Part shown: positions 25,223 to 36,379 of the stretch, piece after piece
Position numbering within the stretch: the stretch's first letter is position 1
How the letters are laid out: every line of letters starts with the position of its first letter
Source of the DNA: Misgurnus anguillicaudatus
Lineage: Eukaryota; Chordata; Actinopteri; Cypriniformes; Cobitidae
DNA: 64,000 nt
NCBI RefSeq assembly: GCF_027580225.2
Contig: NC_073340.2
Location: forward strand, 17,244,001 to 17,308,000
Reading direction: 5' to 3'
Translations under genes and position numbers: made by a program
Notes under the pieces: generated by a model
The model's database searches: none
Told to the model about the DNA's origin: nothing
Seen by the model: only the letters and a program-made list of their open reading frames with translations

Positions 25223-26770
25223 CTCTCTTTCTCTCTCTCTCTCTCTCTAATGGGTCATTTCATATCTCTCTTTCCCTCATGCTTTGCAAAGAGATTTAAA
25301 ACAACATTATTTTCTCAACTGAAAAACAAAACTCCATGTGACTTTTGCCTTACCTGTATCAGAGCTAGCACTTTGTCCTGCACTATGGCTGGTGGATTGT
25401 TTTTAGGAGATATGATTTTCACCAGAACCCCATCGATGAAGTCCCGGGTGGTGACAAGTGCGTGGAAACGATATCCACAGTTCTTTACACCCGTCTCAAG
25501 AACCTGAACACAATTGATAATGAGTATTAAAAGCATTTAAGGCAGCTGCAAGCTTGCTATAAGACTACAAAACAAATTTGTTTCAATTGGTTATTGCTCA
25601 CCGTCAGTGTAAGCATCACTTCCCTATAGTTCTTATTTCCATTTAGCCTCTTCTTCACAGCTCTTATAGCATCTTTAGGCCTACAAATCAGATAGAAATA
25701 ACATGCAAGATAACAAGCATTTTTGATTAAATTAAAATTATGTGTAAATCAAGAGTTATAAATGAATCAAGCGTGTCAGATTCTACAAATGATGCATTAA
25801 CACATTATAAATAAATATTCGACTTAAAGAGCATTCGTTACCATTATGGTAAATACATCAGAATGTTAACTATGTCAGAAGATAACAGAATAACCGATGA
25901 CCCGTAATAAAAATCTATTCTGATAAAACCCATGCGAGCAGTTTGGCTTTGCGTAAGAATAAATACATGAGCACAAAGGTTATTTAATTAAATCTTTTAA
26001 ATGCTATAAATCATTTATTTCTTACCCATCTTCTGTTTCATTGATTATGTCACATATCTCCATATTCAAAGCCCAGTCTTCACTTTGTAGGGATCCATCT
26101 GTGGCCCTTTCTAAGGAAGATCAAAAAACAATATTTTTATAAAAACATATATAGTTACAAAGAGTAAACTGCACAAAACTAAATGAAATAATCATATTGG
26201 CTGTTAGTAATTCAAGTCTATTCAATAGCATCAGGACTAATGACGTTGACATTGCCCTTAAATGCATGTCATGCAAAATGTATAAGCTTGTGATAAGTTA
26301 TGCGAAGACAAGCAGTCAGTTTCATTATTTTATACATAAAAGTCAGTAAGCAAAAGTTGAGCAATTACAAATGATTTTTAGTCTTTCAACTGAATTTAAA
26401 AAATGAACGCAGTTGTCAACGGCTAACTAGATAACATTGTACCAGCTGGTAAATGAAAGTGTACATACTTTAACAAATTCTGCATTTTCGTTTCCTTAAA
26501 ACTGAAATGACTAAATAAATCACTGTTTTGTAAAAGCACGTAACGTTAATAAGAGCTAGTCAGAAACTGTTAGCATTGTGGAGAATTAGCTGTTAGCAGT
26601 TAACTGACAGGCTATCTATACGGCCTCTGTACATCCGTTCAGCTAAAGAAACGTCTCCATAGGGCTTAAATTGTTATGAGATTATTTTGAAGCATTATTT
26701 TAGTTGAGAAAAACATACCAATGCACTGTCCCACTGGAGTACTGTACGGATTTCCCAGCAAGAACTCCAT
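17786..26770 (-). CDS. tom1l2: TOM1-like protein 2 (VHS-GAT endosomal sorting adaptor)
   Basis: Fifteen coding exons: 26719-26770, 26026-26110, 25602-25680, 25354-25503, 24599-24733, 24228-24390, 24021-24137, 23548-23681, 23417-23456, 20789-20954, 20593-20710, 20040-20115, 19581-19640, 18222-18258, 17786-17931. Predicted length is about 518 residues (human about 507). The N-terminal VHS domain covers about residues 1-150 ([35 protein letters not shown]). The GAT domain, about 215-305, binds ubiquitin and Tollip ([40 protein letters not shown]). A clathrin-box-like [13 protein letters not shown] follows, and the protein ends [14 protein letters not shown]...EDTLFAL. It recruits clathrin and myosin VI to endosomes. 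All junctions agree in phase except exon 5/6, where one extra base appears if the AG before 24390 is used. Confidence 0.95.
18496..18892. mobile_element. hAT-like non-autonomous element with 8-bp target duplication
   Basis: Ends tagtgatgcaccgat and atcggtgcatcacta are inverted repeats. The flanks 18488-18495 and 18893-18900 are both gttaaaag. It is 397 bp, has no transposase, and lies in a tom1l2 intron. Confidence 0.88.
19006..19450. mobile_element. TIR element 'agtggcagctggtgacttct', copy 1
   Basis: The left end agtggcagctggtgacttct pairs with the right end gaagtcaccggccgccact. Internally it carries repeated 'tgtcaaaatatgtgtttgttg'-like units. A second, 3'-truncated copy lies at 56273-56640. 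It is non-coding and intronic in tom1l2. Confidence 0.7.
20378..20600. repeat. Partial dispersed repeat 'aaagggacacttcaacaatt'
   Basis: It begins with taaagggacacttcaacaat, a usual teleost TIR-element end, but no matching right end was found before the tom1l2 exon at 20593. It is probably a truncated copy. Confidence 0.35.
21532..21865. mobile_element. Palindromic element, 'gggatgcataacgattaatc' family, copy 2
   Basis: Ends gggatgcataacgattaatc and gattaatcgttatgcatcc are nearly perfect inverted repeats. The AT-rich centre is itself self-complementary. It lies in a tom1l2 intron and is close in sequence to the copy at 8376-8727. Confidence 0.75.
22431..23373. mobile_element. TIR element interrupted by a SINE
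   Basis: The left end ccggtttcacatcgcaagcg (with tga following) pairs with the right end tcacgcttgcagtgtgaaac. Between them, 22741-22998 is a tRNA-derived SINE that appears to have landed inside an older element. The interval is in a tom1l2 intron and carries no transposase. Confidence 0.5.
22741..22998 (+). mobile_element. tRNA-derived SINE
   Basis: The promoter region shows an A-box-like 'gtaggttgtctacaaat' and the B-box-like 'gtggttcaatcctc'. The tail has 'gtaaagcgctttggatggcc', a unit also found at 55690-55806. The pattern fits a V-SINE-type fish retroposon; the family name is inferred. Confidence 0.7.
25161..25248. repeat. CT dinucleotide microsatellite
   Basis: About 88 bp of almost pure CT units, with single-base interruptions at 25220 and near 25230. 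In the tom1l2 transcript direction (intron 4) it reads as a GA tract. Confidence 0.97.
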
Positions 26771-26981
26771 CTTGTCATCATACCCGCCGTCAAACGGTCA
26801 ATGAGACAGTAAACAGTCAAACCCCGCCCACGAATGATTCCCATTGGGTCGCGTCATTCAAAGCAGCAATGCTATTGGACAAACGTGCTGTCTGTTATTT
26901 AAACGCCACGCCAGTTAGTTAAAGGGACAGATGTGGAGGGTTTGTGGTGTAGATTTTACTGAGGTAGTGAATTAACAGATT

Positions 26982-27368
26982 TAAAGGGATAGTTCACCTA
27001 AAAATAAAAAATTCTGTCAACTTCTCATCCTTTTCCTGTTCTAAACCAGGACAATTTTTTTTTTGATGAACACAAAAGCAGATATTTTGATAAATGATGG
27101 TAAGCACACAAATGATTGTAACCATGACTTCTATAGTAGGAAAACAAATATTATGGAAGTATAAATGATGGTAGGCACAAAGTTGATGCTACCCATTGAT
27201 ATCCATTGTATTTGTTTTTTCTACTATGGAAGGCATTGGTTACAATCAGCTGTGTGCTTACTATTATCAAAATATCTGCTTTTGTGTTTATCAGAATTTT
27301 TTTAATACAGGTTTAGAACAACAATGAGGATGATGAAATGACAACAGAATTTTCATTTTTGAGTGAAA
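26982..27368. mobile_element. TIR element 'aaagggatagttcac', copy 1
   Basis: The left end ttaaagggatagttcaccta pairs loosely with the right end ttttcatttttgagtgaaat. Inside, 'caaaagcagatattttgata' and its inverse recur. It occupies most of the short tom1l2-atpaf2 interval. A second member lies at 37553-37880. Confidence 0.6.
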
Positions 27369-27925
27369 TTTTTGAGTTCCTGCTGTGTAATGACCTTACT
27401 GTGTTGTGTTGACTTTCCATTTCCATGTACAATTTCTTATTACTGATAGATATGTTAGTCTGATTGGTGGCCAAATATAGTACACAAATTACGACAAGCC
27501 AATGACTACATTATACCTAAACATCAGTGATTTAGATGTGACATATTGTGGCTGCTGTGATTATTATGTAAATATATGTTCTGAGAAACTGTAAAGGTAT
27601 GACTTTACTTTGACCTTAAAGGATTTTTGTAGGTTAATGTGTAGTGGAAAATAAATGAGGTGACACAACCACACGTTCACACATGACAGTCTTTAAGTTG
27701 AAAACTCTCAAACAAATAAAGCATACAGTTTTACATCTCCGACATTGAAATACTGGGATTTTGCTATTTACAAATTTGGCTGCTGTTAATTGCATGTTAC
27801 GTATTGTAAGGTACATATCATGTTCTTGAATATTTATATTGTTGTTCAAAATTCTTTCATAGCATTAAAACCAAGCAGATTGCTTTCAGTCACTCACTGC
27901 TCATTTGTACATGTTTATTTTTTAA

Positions 27926-29647
27926 TCAATCCTGTAAAAGTTTTTTCTTAACAGCTCTGGATTCAGAAGACAGATGTACGAACAATGCACCAGCAGCTGC
28001 TCGCGCCTGCAACTCATACATGTCATAATCATGAGCGAATTCCACATTTCCCCAGTGCTGGATCTAAAACAAAACAAAATGGTATGTTATGTTTGTATAG
28101 AGGCACATTTGTAATTAAAAAATATAAAAAAAAATTGTCATACCTGGAATTCTTCTTCCAGTCTGGACAAGAGAACGGCTTGCTCCACGGTTAGGTGTCT
28201 GTCAATCACCCCAAAGGTCAGGACCAATGATTTTAATTGAGTGATCACATACTCAAGCCTATGCTTATTAGCACAAAATCCAAAATATTGCTATTGTGTC
28301 TTTACCTGTCAAAGACCAAAAATTGTAAGAATTGAGGTGTTGATGAAAAATCTCCTTAGTCTCTTGTGGAATTTGAGGGCCCATTATATTGGAAGATGAG
28401 CCTATGACTACATTGTACCTAAACAGTAATTCAAACATGACATTTATAGTATATTATGGGTACTGTTATTATTACGTAAATAAGTGTGTTGCCAAACAGC
28501 AAAACTTTAAAGGTCACCTTTGTTCTATCCAGTTCAGTACAGGGTCCCATTCATTCTTCTGAAGTTCCACAAGAGGTGGAGGTTCCTCAACTCTGTAACT
28601 AAAATGTCATTATATTTAGCAGATGCAATTAGGAAACTATTATCATCAGCAATTACATAATTCAATCAACTAGATTAAAGAAATACTGTCTCTCTTTAAC
28701 TTGAACTAGCACAGGTGAACATCAGTACCAGATCGTATCGGTGTCCAAAAACTTAAGCGCTGCTGAGATTATCTGGTGTTTCGTTCTCTGTGTTGGGTTA
28801 TCAAGAGCTGTGTTACAAAGTGTGGTCTGTAAAGACAATAATGGGTGTTATATAGATCATGTCATGGTAGTACATGCACAATCACAGAACTTTTGCTTTT
28901 ACTAATCTGACACCGTACTAAATGCATGGTGTAAAACTTCAATGTGTCCTTCTGAGCATCCCACTCCGTTGCAACAGCTATGGCAAGAGCTTCATTGGGC
29001 ACTGTGAAAAGCTTTCCTCCAGGAGTCTTCAGCTTTCGCTTGTCAAGGATAATTTCGAAGCCTCCTAATGAAAACATACATTCAAACAGAGTTTTTAATT
29101 TTAAACATTTGTCTCTTTTTTAAAGAAAAAAAATTATTTAATGGAGTAGCAAATCTGAGCTGTTTGTTGAACTAAAAGATGCTGCATGATGCTTACCTTC
29201 ACCTTGGGATATCGACACATTCTCATAGAACTTCCTTTTTTCTGTAGAAAAATGTAAGCGCGATTAACATATCACTGTTTGCCTGTATATATGTGTGACT
29301 CTGTCTGTGAAATCCTCAATATAATGAGATTAGGAGCATCAGACCTTGATCTAACGTGTTGATCTCATTGAGTTCAGTCGTTGACATTGACTTTCTCAAT
29401 AAGATATCAAGGTTATATTTTCACAGAATGTTCTTTACATTACATAGAGAGGATGATTTAATGTAGAAAACAGACTGGGACATAGACACTGTCTATTTGC
29501 AATGATCTTACCTGTTAATGCGCTGCTATAGTTCGCCTTTTGGAGGTGTGATGTTGATGTGCTAGGGGCATGCTGTCCTTGACGAAATGAAAATGGCCAA
29601 ATGACCTGTGCAAATTGTTTGTGATGCCTACAGAAACTCCGCAACAT
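27926..29647 (-). CDS. atpaf2: ATP synthase mitochondrial F1 complex assembly factor 2
   Basis: Eight exons: 29512-29647, 29197-29241, 28919-29064, 28729-28826, 28518-28598, 28306-28418, 28144-28258, 27926-28063. Predicted length is 290 residues (human 289) if one missing base is allowed for. The start MLRSFCRHHKQFAQVIW is basic and fits a mitochondrial presequence. The core has RKFYENVSISQGEGG, EIILDKRKLKTPGGKLFTVP, ALAIAVATEWDAQKDTLKFY, LTVEQAVLLSRLEEEFQ and, at the end, WGNVEFAHDYDMYELQARAA. The protein (Atp12 homologue) chaperones the F1 alpha subunit in the matrix. Exons 1-6 are in frame. Exon 6 ends in phase 1, but exon 7 after its AG (28259-28260) is one base short of the conserved GLEYVITQLKSLVLT frame. 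A minus-strand AATAAA lies about 8 bases past the stop. Confidence 0.93.
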
Positions 29648-29659
29648 GTTTTAAATGTA

Positions 29660-31398
29660 ACGTTATGTATTAAAGTTTAGTATAAATCTTCGAAGTTGAA
29701 CTGAAGAAGCATTCAATTATGGATAAGAAGCCGTTTTAGCTGGCTTGATACATCATCGTTCACGTTTCAGTAATGACACATCAAAAGCACGTAATAAATG
29801 TTATAAAGGATAACTCAGTTGTTTAATAAAATGTCTATTCTAAAAATTTCATATCATGCATGCCGTTTCTTTGGATATTCAGCAACGTGAAAGCAAAGCG
29901 ACAAACGTGAAGCTGACGACTGTGACGTACAAAGATTGCGACTCTAAGGACTTCACAATAAAAGTCACTAAACCTTTTATATTGTTTTACGTATATGAGT
30001 TTTTTAAATCTTTATGTAACGTTACACTTATCATTCAACATCAGAATAACTATTAAAGTTTTGTATTAATATTAATATATAAGTTAAATATTTGCCACCC
30101 TCCTTCAGGTAATAATAAATTGCAAAAAACGTAGCCTATACGTAAATCTTCTGTTTTATTTACATTTTTATAATTACATGTATATTTTATATAAATTACA
30201 CATTTTATCTCTTTGATTAAGATTTTTCTTTGGTAAACTTTATTAATTGATCTAACTTTTCTACTTTATGTGAATAGCTAAAATATTTGGATATGGAGAA
30301 AGAAAATATTTAATTGTAAAAATACCACTTTTAAAGTTAAATAACTAAAATTATTTGAAAATAGACAAAACAGAATTTTATGTTGTATATTTAACAATTT
30401 AAATGAAAGCAATCTGTATCATTTTGCATCACAATGTACAGTGCATCTAAATTCTTCAAGATAAATTACTACTATGTTGCAGTTGTGTTTTTAGATACGT
30501 GTTGTGTTTCAGGAAACAAACAAGTATGCCAGTCATCCACACCTTTATTTAAACTGGCTCCAGTAGTCAGTTTCAGTTTATGGTTCTTTTCTTTGTTCAA
30601 CTTTTTTACTGTAAATTGACTATGTGATACTCAGCATCGCCAAGAAATGTCATCATGCAAATCTGACCCTTCACATTTACTAATGAATGACCTCTAAAAG
30701 GCCATTGATACTACTGTCACTGCTTAATAATAAAGTAAATGATCAAAGAAATCCCATGTATAGATCACACACACATTGCATGTGTTCTAATAGTATTTAG
30801 CCTAAAACACGTGTGCTATTTGGAAGAAACTTTTTTTTATTCTGGTAAATGTTTGTAAAAGAAAATTTCTCCACACTTTGCATTGAAAATGTTTCATTAT
30901 TTTTTTTGTGCTGTCAAAGTGAACCTGTATCACAGCATGTTTCCTTAAAGCATTCCTACATTGTGTAGAAATAGTTATCATATGTCATGTTACAGTAACT
31001 GTTGATTAGACTTCTGCCTTTACAGGAATATTTAAACCTAACCACATTCTTTGCTGGAGGATTGGCAAAGGGGTTTTACCTTTTTAAAGAAGATGAATGT
31101 TATGTTTGGATAATGGTTTTAAGATTTAGATAGATAGGTTGCTGGATGGGTGTTGGATGTTTTGGTTGCTGAGAATGAGGAAGTCCATTTTCAAAAGAGA
31201 CAGAGCTAATGGTTTTTTGACAGAGCTAATGGTTTATACAAATAAGCACACATTCCCATCAAGAAAATCTAGATTCTATCTTTTGAAGGATAGTCATAAC
31301 AATTTGTTTTCTTTTTGATATTGCATTCTGATATTTACCATGTCATTTTTTTGACACTGTAGGCTACATAAACAAGTCATATGCTTAGTGTTATAAGC
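29660..31398. other. AT-rich intergenic DNA, no gene seen
   Basis: Upstream of atpaf2. No TATA box, recognisable exon or complete repeat was found. The open frames at 29856 and 30434 lack any motif. The atpaf2 promoter presumably lies just above 29647. Confidence 0.45.
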
Positions 31399-31787
31399 TT
31401 AAAGGTGCAGTGTGTAAAGTTTAGTGGCATCTAATGGTGAGGTTGCGAACTGCAACCAACGGCTCAGTCCACTGCCCAACCCTCGCTTTTGAAATGCATA
31501 AAGAAGCTACGAATAGCCACCACCGGACAAACATTTCATCGTCGGAGACAACTTAGTAAAAAGGTTTGTCCGTTAAGGGCTTCTGTAGAAACATGGTGGC
31601 ACAAAATGGCGACTTCCGTGTAAGAGGACCCTCTCTGTTATGTAGACAAAAACATTTCATTCTTAGGTTATAAAAACATAACGGTTCATTTTAAAAGGTC
31701 TTTATACACCACTGATAATATAGTTTTGTATATTATTTTGCATTTCTTTAAAGAGATCCTTCTAAAAATTACACACTGCACCTTTAA
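31399..31787. mobile_element. TIR element 'aaaggtgcagtgtgtaa', copy 1
   Basis: The left end ttaaaggtgcagtgtgtaa pairs with the right end ttacacactgcacctttaa. The interior has 'ggttgcgaactgcaaccaac' and 'acaaaatggcgacttccgtg'. Related copies lie at 56731-56916 (partial) and 59688-60070. Confidence 0.8.
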
Positions 31788-32146
31788 CATTAAACTAAAA
31801 GCAAATTATTCATCACCAAATCATAATCAATACATTGCTCTTGCTCATGTTACAGTAATGTGCTATCATTACAATTCTGCAATAGTTTAAATGCTGATCT
31901 ACCCTCAGGCCATCAGGTTGGTGATGACTGCCATTCACTGCCTCTCCTTCTATCACAGCAGACACTGACTTTGCATGTCAAACTGACAACGTAGCCAATC
32001 TGCAACCTACCTTATTTGAACTGCACATACACATGCACAATTGCCATTTACATTGCACTGAAAACTTTATAAACTTTATAACGGGCATGTATATATTGGG
32101 TTCAGATGTATATATTCTTTAAATGTATGTACCATATGTCTGTATG

Positions 32147-32633
32147 CAGTGTTGGGGGTAAAGCATTATAAGTAACGTGCTTTACGTAATAACATTACTT
32201 TTCTGAAGTAACGAGTAACACATTACTTTTTAAATGTACATTAATATTTGAGTTATACTTATTTTTTAAAGTAATGCAAGTTACTTTTTTCGTTTTTTTT
32301 ATTAGATTAAAAAAATGTACTGAAATAAACTAAACGTAGTCACATTATGCACTCTATGCGTACACGCATGTGTGGAGACAGTTTGAGTCAGAAACTGAGA
32401 TGGCAGGCCAGAGCTCGACATTTTTGTGATGAAATATGCAATTTTCAACTTTTTAGTCATAAAAACACCTGCAAGGTCTGAAAGAGATCAAGCCTCATCC
32501 AAGAAAAAGTAACGCAAAAGTAACTAAAAAGTAATGTAAGCATTACTTTCCATGAAAAGTAACTAAGTAACCCAATTCGGAGTAACTTAATATTTTAATG
32601 CATTACTTTTTAAAGTTACTTTCCCCAACACTG
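32147..32633. mobile_element. Non-autonomous hAT-like element, copy 2 of the 1690 family
   Basis: It begins cagtgttgggggtaaagcat and ends ccccaacactg. The flanks tctgtatg and tttgtatg agree at 7 of 8 positions, fitting an aged 8-bp duplication. Internal sequence matches the copy at 1690-2184 over its length. Confidence 0.82.
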
Positions 32634-32707
32634 TTTGTATGTAATTGCGCCCTCATTTTCATACTTTAGGCTGCTAAAGGATTCAATGAAATTGATGTAA
32701 AAAGAAT

Positions 32708-33076
32708 TAAAGGTGCTCTAAGCGAATTCACGCGTTTTAGACCATAAAACATTTTTTGTTACATACAGCAAACATCTCCTCACTATCTGGTTGCTGCCTG
32801 TCCGCTGATCAAACTGTAAAAAAACGTGATCTAGTAGACAGCCCAGGCTCCACAAACTGCAATAATAACAAAGTGGCCAAACCTACAACCAGAAACGATA
32901 ACAAAGTGTTCCAGTTAATAAACGACAAGAAGGATTTGGGAGTGGGGGTTAGGCGCGTTCATGAAAGCACGGAAGGGAGAGGGAGGGGGAGGAGTTAGCT
33001 ACGCTCCGTTTGTATGAAAACAGTTCAAACATCAACAAAAAGTAACGTCACACAGATTCGCTTAGAGCGCCTTTAA
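32708..33076. mobile_element. TIR element 'aaaggtgctctaagcgaatt'
   Basis: The left end aaaggtgctctaagcgaatt pairs with the right end gattcgcttagagcgccttt. The 80-codon frame inside (32756-32998) has no known motif and is taken as chance within the element. Confidence 0.75.
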
Positions 33077-33095
33077 CAAGGCATAATTACATTTT

Positions 33096-34082
33096 ACAGT
33101 TTTTTACAATCACTTTGCTACTATTTTCAGAACATTGATGTCATTTTTCACAACTCTAGACACAAAACTCACAACCAAAGATCAAAATGCACATTTTTCA
33201 AAACTCTTAACTCTTTTCTCAATTGCTTGGATTCAATACACATAAAACTTGGATCATTTGTTCATTCAACCAAAATCACGTGTTCAATATGACACAACTT
33301 AACATCAAAGTACTACTGTTTCAAAAGGCTATTCACACATCACATTTCAAATAAGTGTCTATTCATTTTCTTACAATGATCTAACTATCAATCAATACAA
33401 CTGCCCAAAATGATAAGTAACTGTTGCATTATTCATAATAGTTGTATGGAAACAGACAAAGAATCTTCCATGTTTACTGAAAATCATGAAAGTTTCAAGA
33501 TTATGAGGTTCATTGTAACCAATAAGCATGGAGCATGAACCAAATATCACTGTACTGTATAGATGCAGGCCCTTGTAATTGCTTGTCCAATTCTGCCAAC
33601 TTGTTACTGATGATTGAGTGCAGATTGTGAAATGATGTGACCTATGTTGTGATTGTACTGTAGTGTTTTCATCAATACATTACCAACTTTGTTCAATGAT
33701 TCCAATGTGTCTGTCGTATTCTCTCTACTACTGCAGAACTTTTACAGATATGTATTTGCTCTACATGTACCATAATGAAATCTGTATCACCAATTTTGTT
33801 CTACAATACTTAATGATTGTACAAACAATGACTTAGTGAAACTATCAGGTGTGTGGGTGATCTATAGTTATGTTTCCATGGTATTTCACCGTAAATTTGT
33901 GTTTTGAAACAATGATTGTGCAAGTGCAAGATGTCTTTAAAGATGTGAATGCACAATGCAATGTTTTGAACACTAGACAGCCTGTGTTACAAGTGATTAC
34001 CGTTTTGAGTTTTGTATCTAGAGTTGTGAAAAATGACATCAAGGTTCTGAAAATAGTAGCAAAGTGATTGTAAAAAACTGTA
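33096..34082. mobile_element. Element with about 80-bp terminal inverted repeats
   Basis: The left arm starts acagttttttacaatcactt and runs through 'actattttcagaacattgat' and 'cacaactctagacacaaaac'. The right arm is its near-perfect reverse complement, ending tgattgtaaaaaactgt. The middle 820 bp has no transposase. Superfamily unknown. Confidence 0.75.
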
Positions 34083-34099
34083 TTACAATGTACCAATTT

Positions 34100-34950
34100 C
34101 TGACATAGGTGTATAACAAAATCTACAATATTGATCTAAAATATAATGTCAAAATACATAATAAATGACAGTTGACTGCAAGAAAACATGTACTGTTATA
34201 ATCACATTTCAAACCACACAACTCCAAAGCATCTCCTGCAAAACATGCAGGACTCTTGAAGTTATAAATTAGACACTTCACTTACTGTTGAGAAGTAACA
34301 AACCTGGATTTTTTCTACATGTTTGATTTTAGCTTACCAACGAATGCTTCATTGCCCTGTACATATCTCATGTTGTCTTTATTAAATGCATCAATATTAT
34401 TTTAAAAATTTGCAAGTGAATACACCTAATATATAATAAATGCAAACATAAAAGTCATCAAGTTTAAATTGTTTACAACTGATTTTGGCAATAAAAGTTT
34501 GGAATGACTAATAAACCATGCATGCATGCAGTCCCATTGGAGTTCATCATGTAAAACATTGTTTCCGGGGGCTTATTATTTGTATTGAAAGCAGCATCTT
34601 GTTTGACTATATGGACAATGGCCTTTTTGTGCCTTTAGGTTGTGCAATATTGTTCTGAAATATTTTACTTAAATAACCTCACCCTTCCTTTATAGGGAAC
34701 AATGATACATAGAGGTTGTGCTTGATGCCAAGGTCATGTCTCATCCAATTACCAAAAAGTCCCTCTTAGTCCATTTATTAAAGGCTACAACCAACAAAAG
34801 CTTGGGGTTAAACAGAGAAACCATTATCCACTCATATCTGTTTCGCTTTTAATCATTTTCCCATTTTCATTTTGTTTCGGCATTAGTTTCTCTCCTTTCG
34901 GGAAGGGAATATTGATACCAGTTACTGTAACGTTTACTCATCAACATTAT
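34100..34950. other. Non-coding AT-rich stretch
   Basis: No exon, promoter motif or complete element was found here. It may hold old repeat remnants. Confidence 0.4.
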
Positions 34951-34952
34951 TA

Positions 34953-35665
34953 GGGCCCGAGCACTGACGAGCAGGCCAGAATGGCCTGCACCGTGGGTGC
35001 AAAGCCCTATTGTTTTTGCTCAGTTTCTTCTTCTTTTTCTTCTCCGAAATAAAATGCATTTTTGAGAGCCTAAACATGCTCGAAAACTCATGAAACTTTG
35101 CACACACATCAGAAGTGATGAAAATTTACATGTGGTATAGGCATCAGAAGTGGGCGTGTAGAAATGACTCGATAGTGCCACCTGCAAAATCTCAAGATCT
35201 ACACAAAAGTCCCTTGGAACCAGTTCTAAACCCCACAGGAAGTCGGCCATTTTGAACTTCTCCTAGAGATTTAATCAGATCATCATCATATTTGGTCTGT
35301 GTCATCTAAAGGCCTTTGCGATGTTAAATTGTGGAGCTTTTGACTTTTCGTTGGAGGGTCTGTCCGTGGCGGCCTGACAAATTTCAGCATTTTCGCCATG
35401 AAACAGGAAGTAGTTCTAACTCAGGCATACAATATTCAATCTGACCCACACTTCACATGTTTGATAAGAGTTCTGTGCTGAACACATTTCCATGCCAATA
35501 TTCAGCTTCAGTCATAGCGCCACCTAGATGCAGCAGGAAATGCCATGTTTTGTGCTGTGATTTACTGCTCTTAGAGATTTAATCAAATCATCATCTTATT
35601 TGGTCAGTCTGATTTTAAGCCCTTTGCGATGATAAATTGCGAAGATCTTGACTTTTCGTTGAAGG
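34953..35665. repeat. Dispersed teleost repeat starting 'agggcccgagcact'
   Basis: It begins agggcccgagcactgacgag and continues with 'aaagccctattgtttttgct' and a TTCTT-rich tract, then tandem-like units such as 'tttaatca.atcatcatcttatttggtc' (35274 and 35580). This looks like a known class of dispersed fish repeat. Its class is not determined. Confidence 0.55.
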
Positions 35666-35916
35666 AACTCCTACTGATACTGTAGCTGGGATTGAAAACT
35701 TTTATCAATTTTATTGAATTATTTGTGTTTAATCAAAATTTTCTAGCAGGTGTTACAACAAAACCTCTGTTTGTTACAATTAACCATGGGGTAAGTTAAC
35801 ATTTGCACTCCTGTCACTTTCTGTGTAATTGTACGATAGGTCCCACAAACAAACTTTAAGAGTTCATTTGTAGCAGAGATGTGTGTGAATTATTTAAAAG
35901 AATGATTAATCTAACT

Positions 35917-36202
35917 TAAAGGAACAGTATGTAGGATTGTGGCCAAAATTGGTATTGCAATTACAAAACTTGTGGCTAAAACTGGTACTGCAATCACACA
36001 ACTGGTGGCCAATAAACAACATGACAACATAAACATCAGTTGAGGGCTGCAACTCCACTTTTTAAATGAGAATATCCTGGCCAGACCACTGTTGTGAGTG
36101 ATATAAGTATTTGAAATGAAAATGATTTCTTAATGTCTAGTGACATATCAGGGCCATTTTATGATTAATTGATATAAATTTCTTACACACTGTTCCTTTA
36201 AA
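35917..36202. mobile_element. TIR element 'ttaaaggaacagtatgtagg'
   Basis: The left end taaaggaacagtatgtagga pairs with the right end cttacacactgttccttta. It is 286 bp and non-coding. Confidence 0.7.
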
Positions 36203-36304
36203 TATTTTTGAATAATAGAGCCAAAAAGCTTCACTTTGTGCCTCGCTCTCTCCTACTGTAATTCGAGCACCACGTACTGTATGTGTCAAATGGAACCATG
36301 TTAG

Positions 36305-36375
36305 AGCAGGGGGTTTCAAACTGCAGGGGTCTGGGGACCCCAAGAGGGCCTCCAGGAGGTTTAAGGGGATCCTCA
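36305..36375. repeat. hAT-like element fragment
   Basis: The phrase 'gcagggggtttcaaactgca' with a following 'ggtctggggaccccaagagg' resembles the ends of hAT elements such as the intact one at 47758-47956. No right end was found. Confidence 0.4.
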
Positions 36376-36379
36376 TAAA

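Noticed and set aside
32756..32998. 80-codon plus frame
   Set aside because: Lies wholly within a TIR element and shows no known motif.
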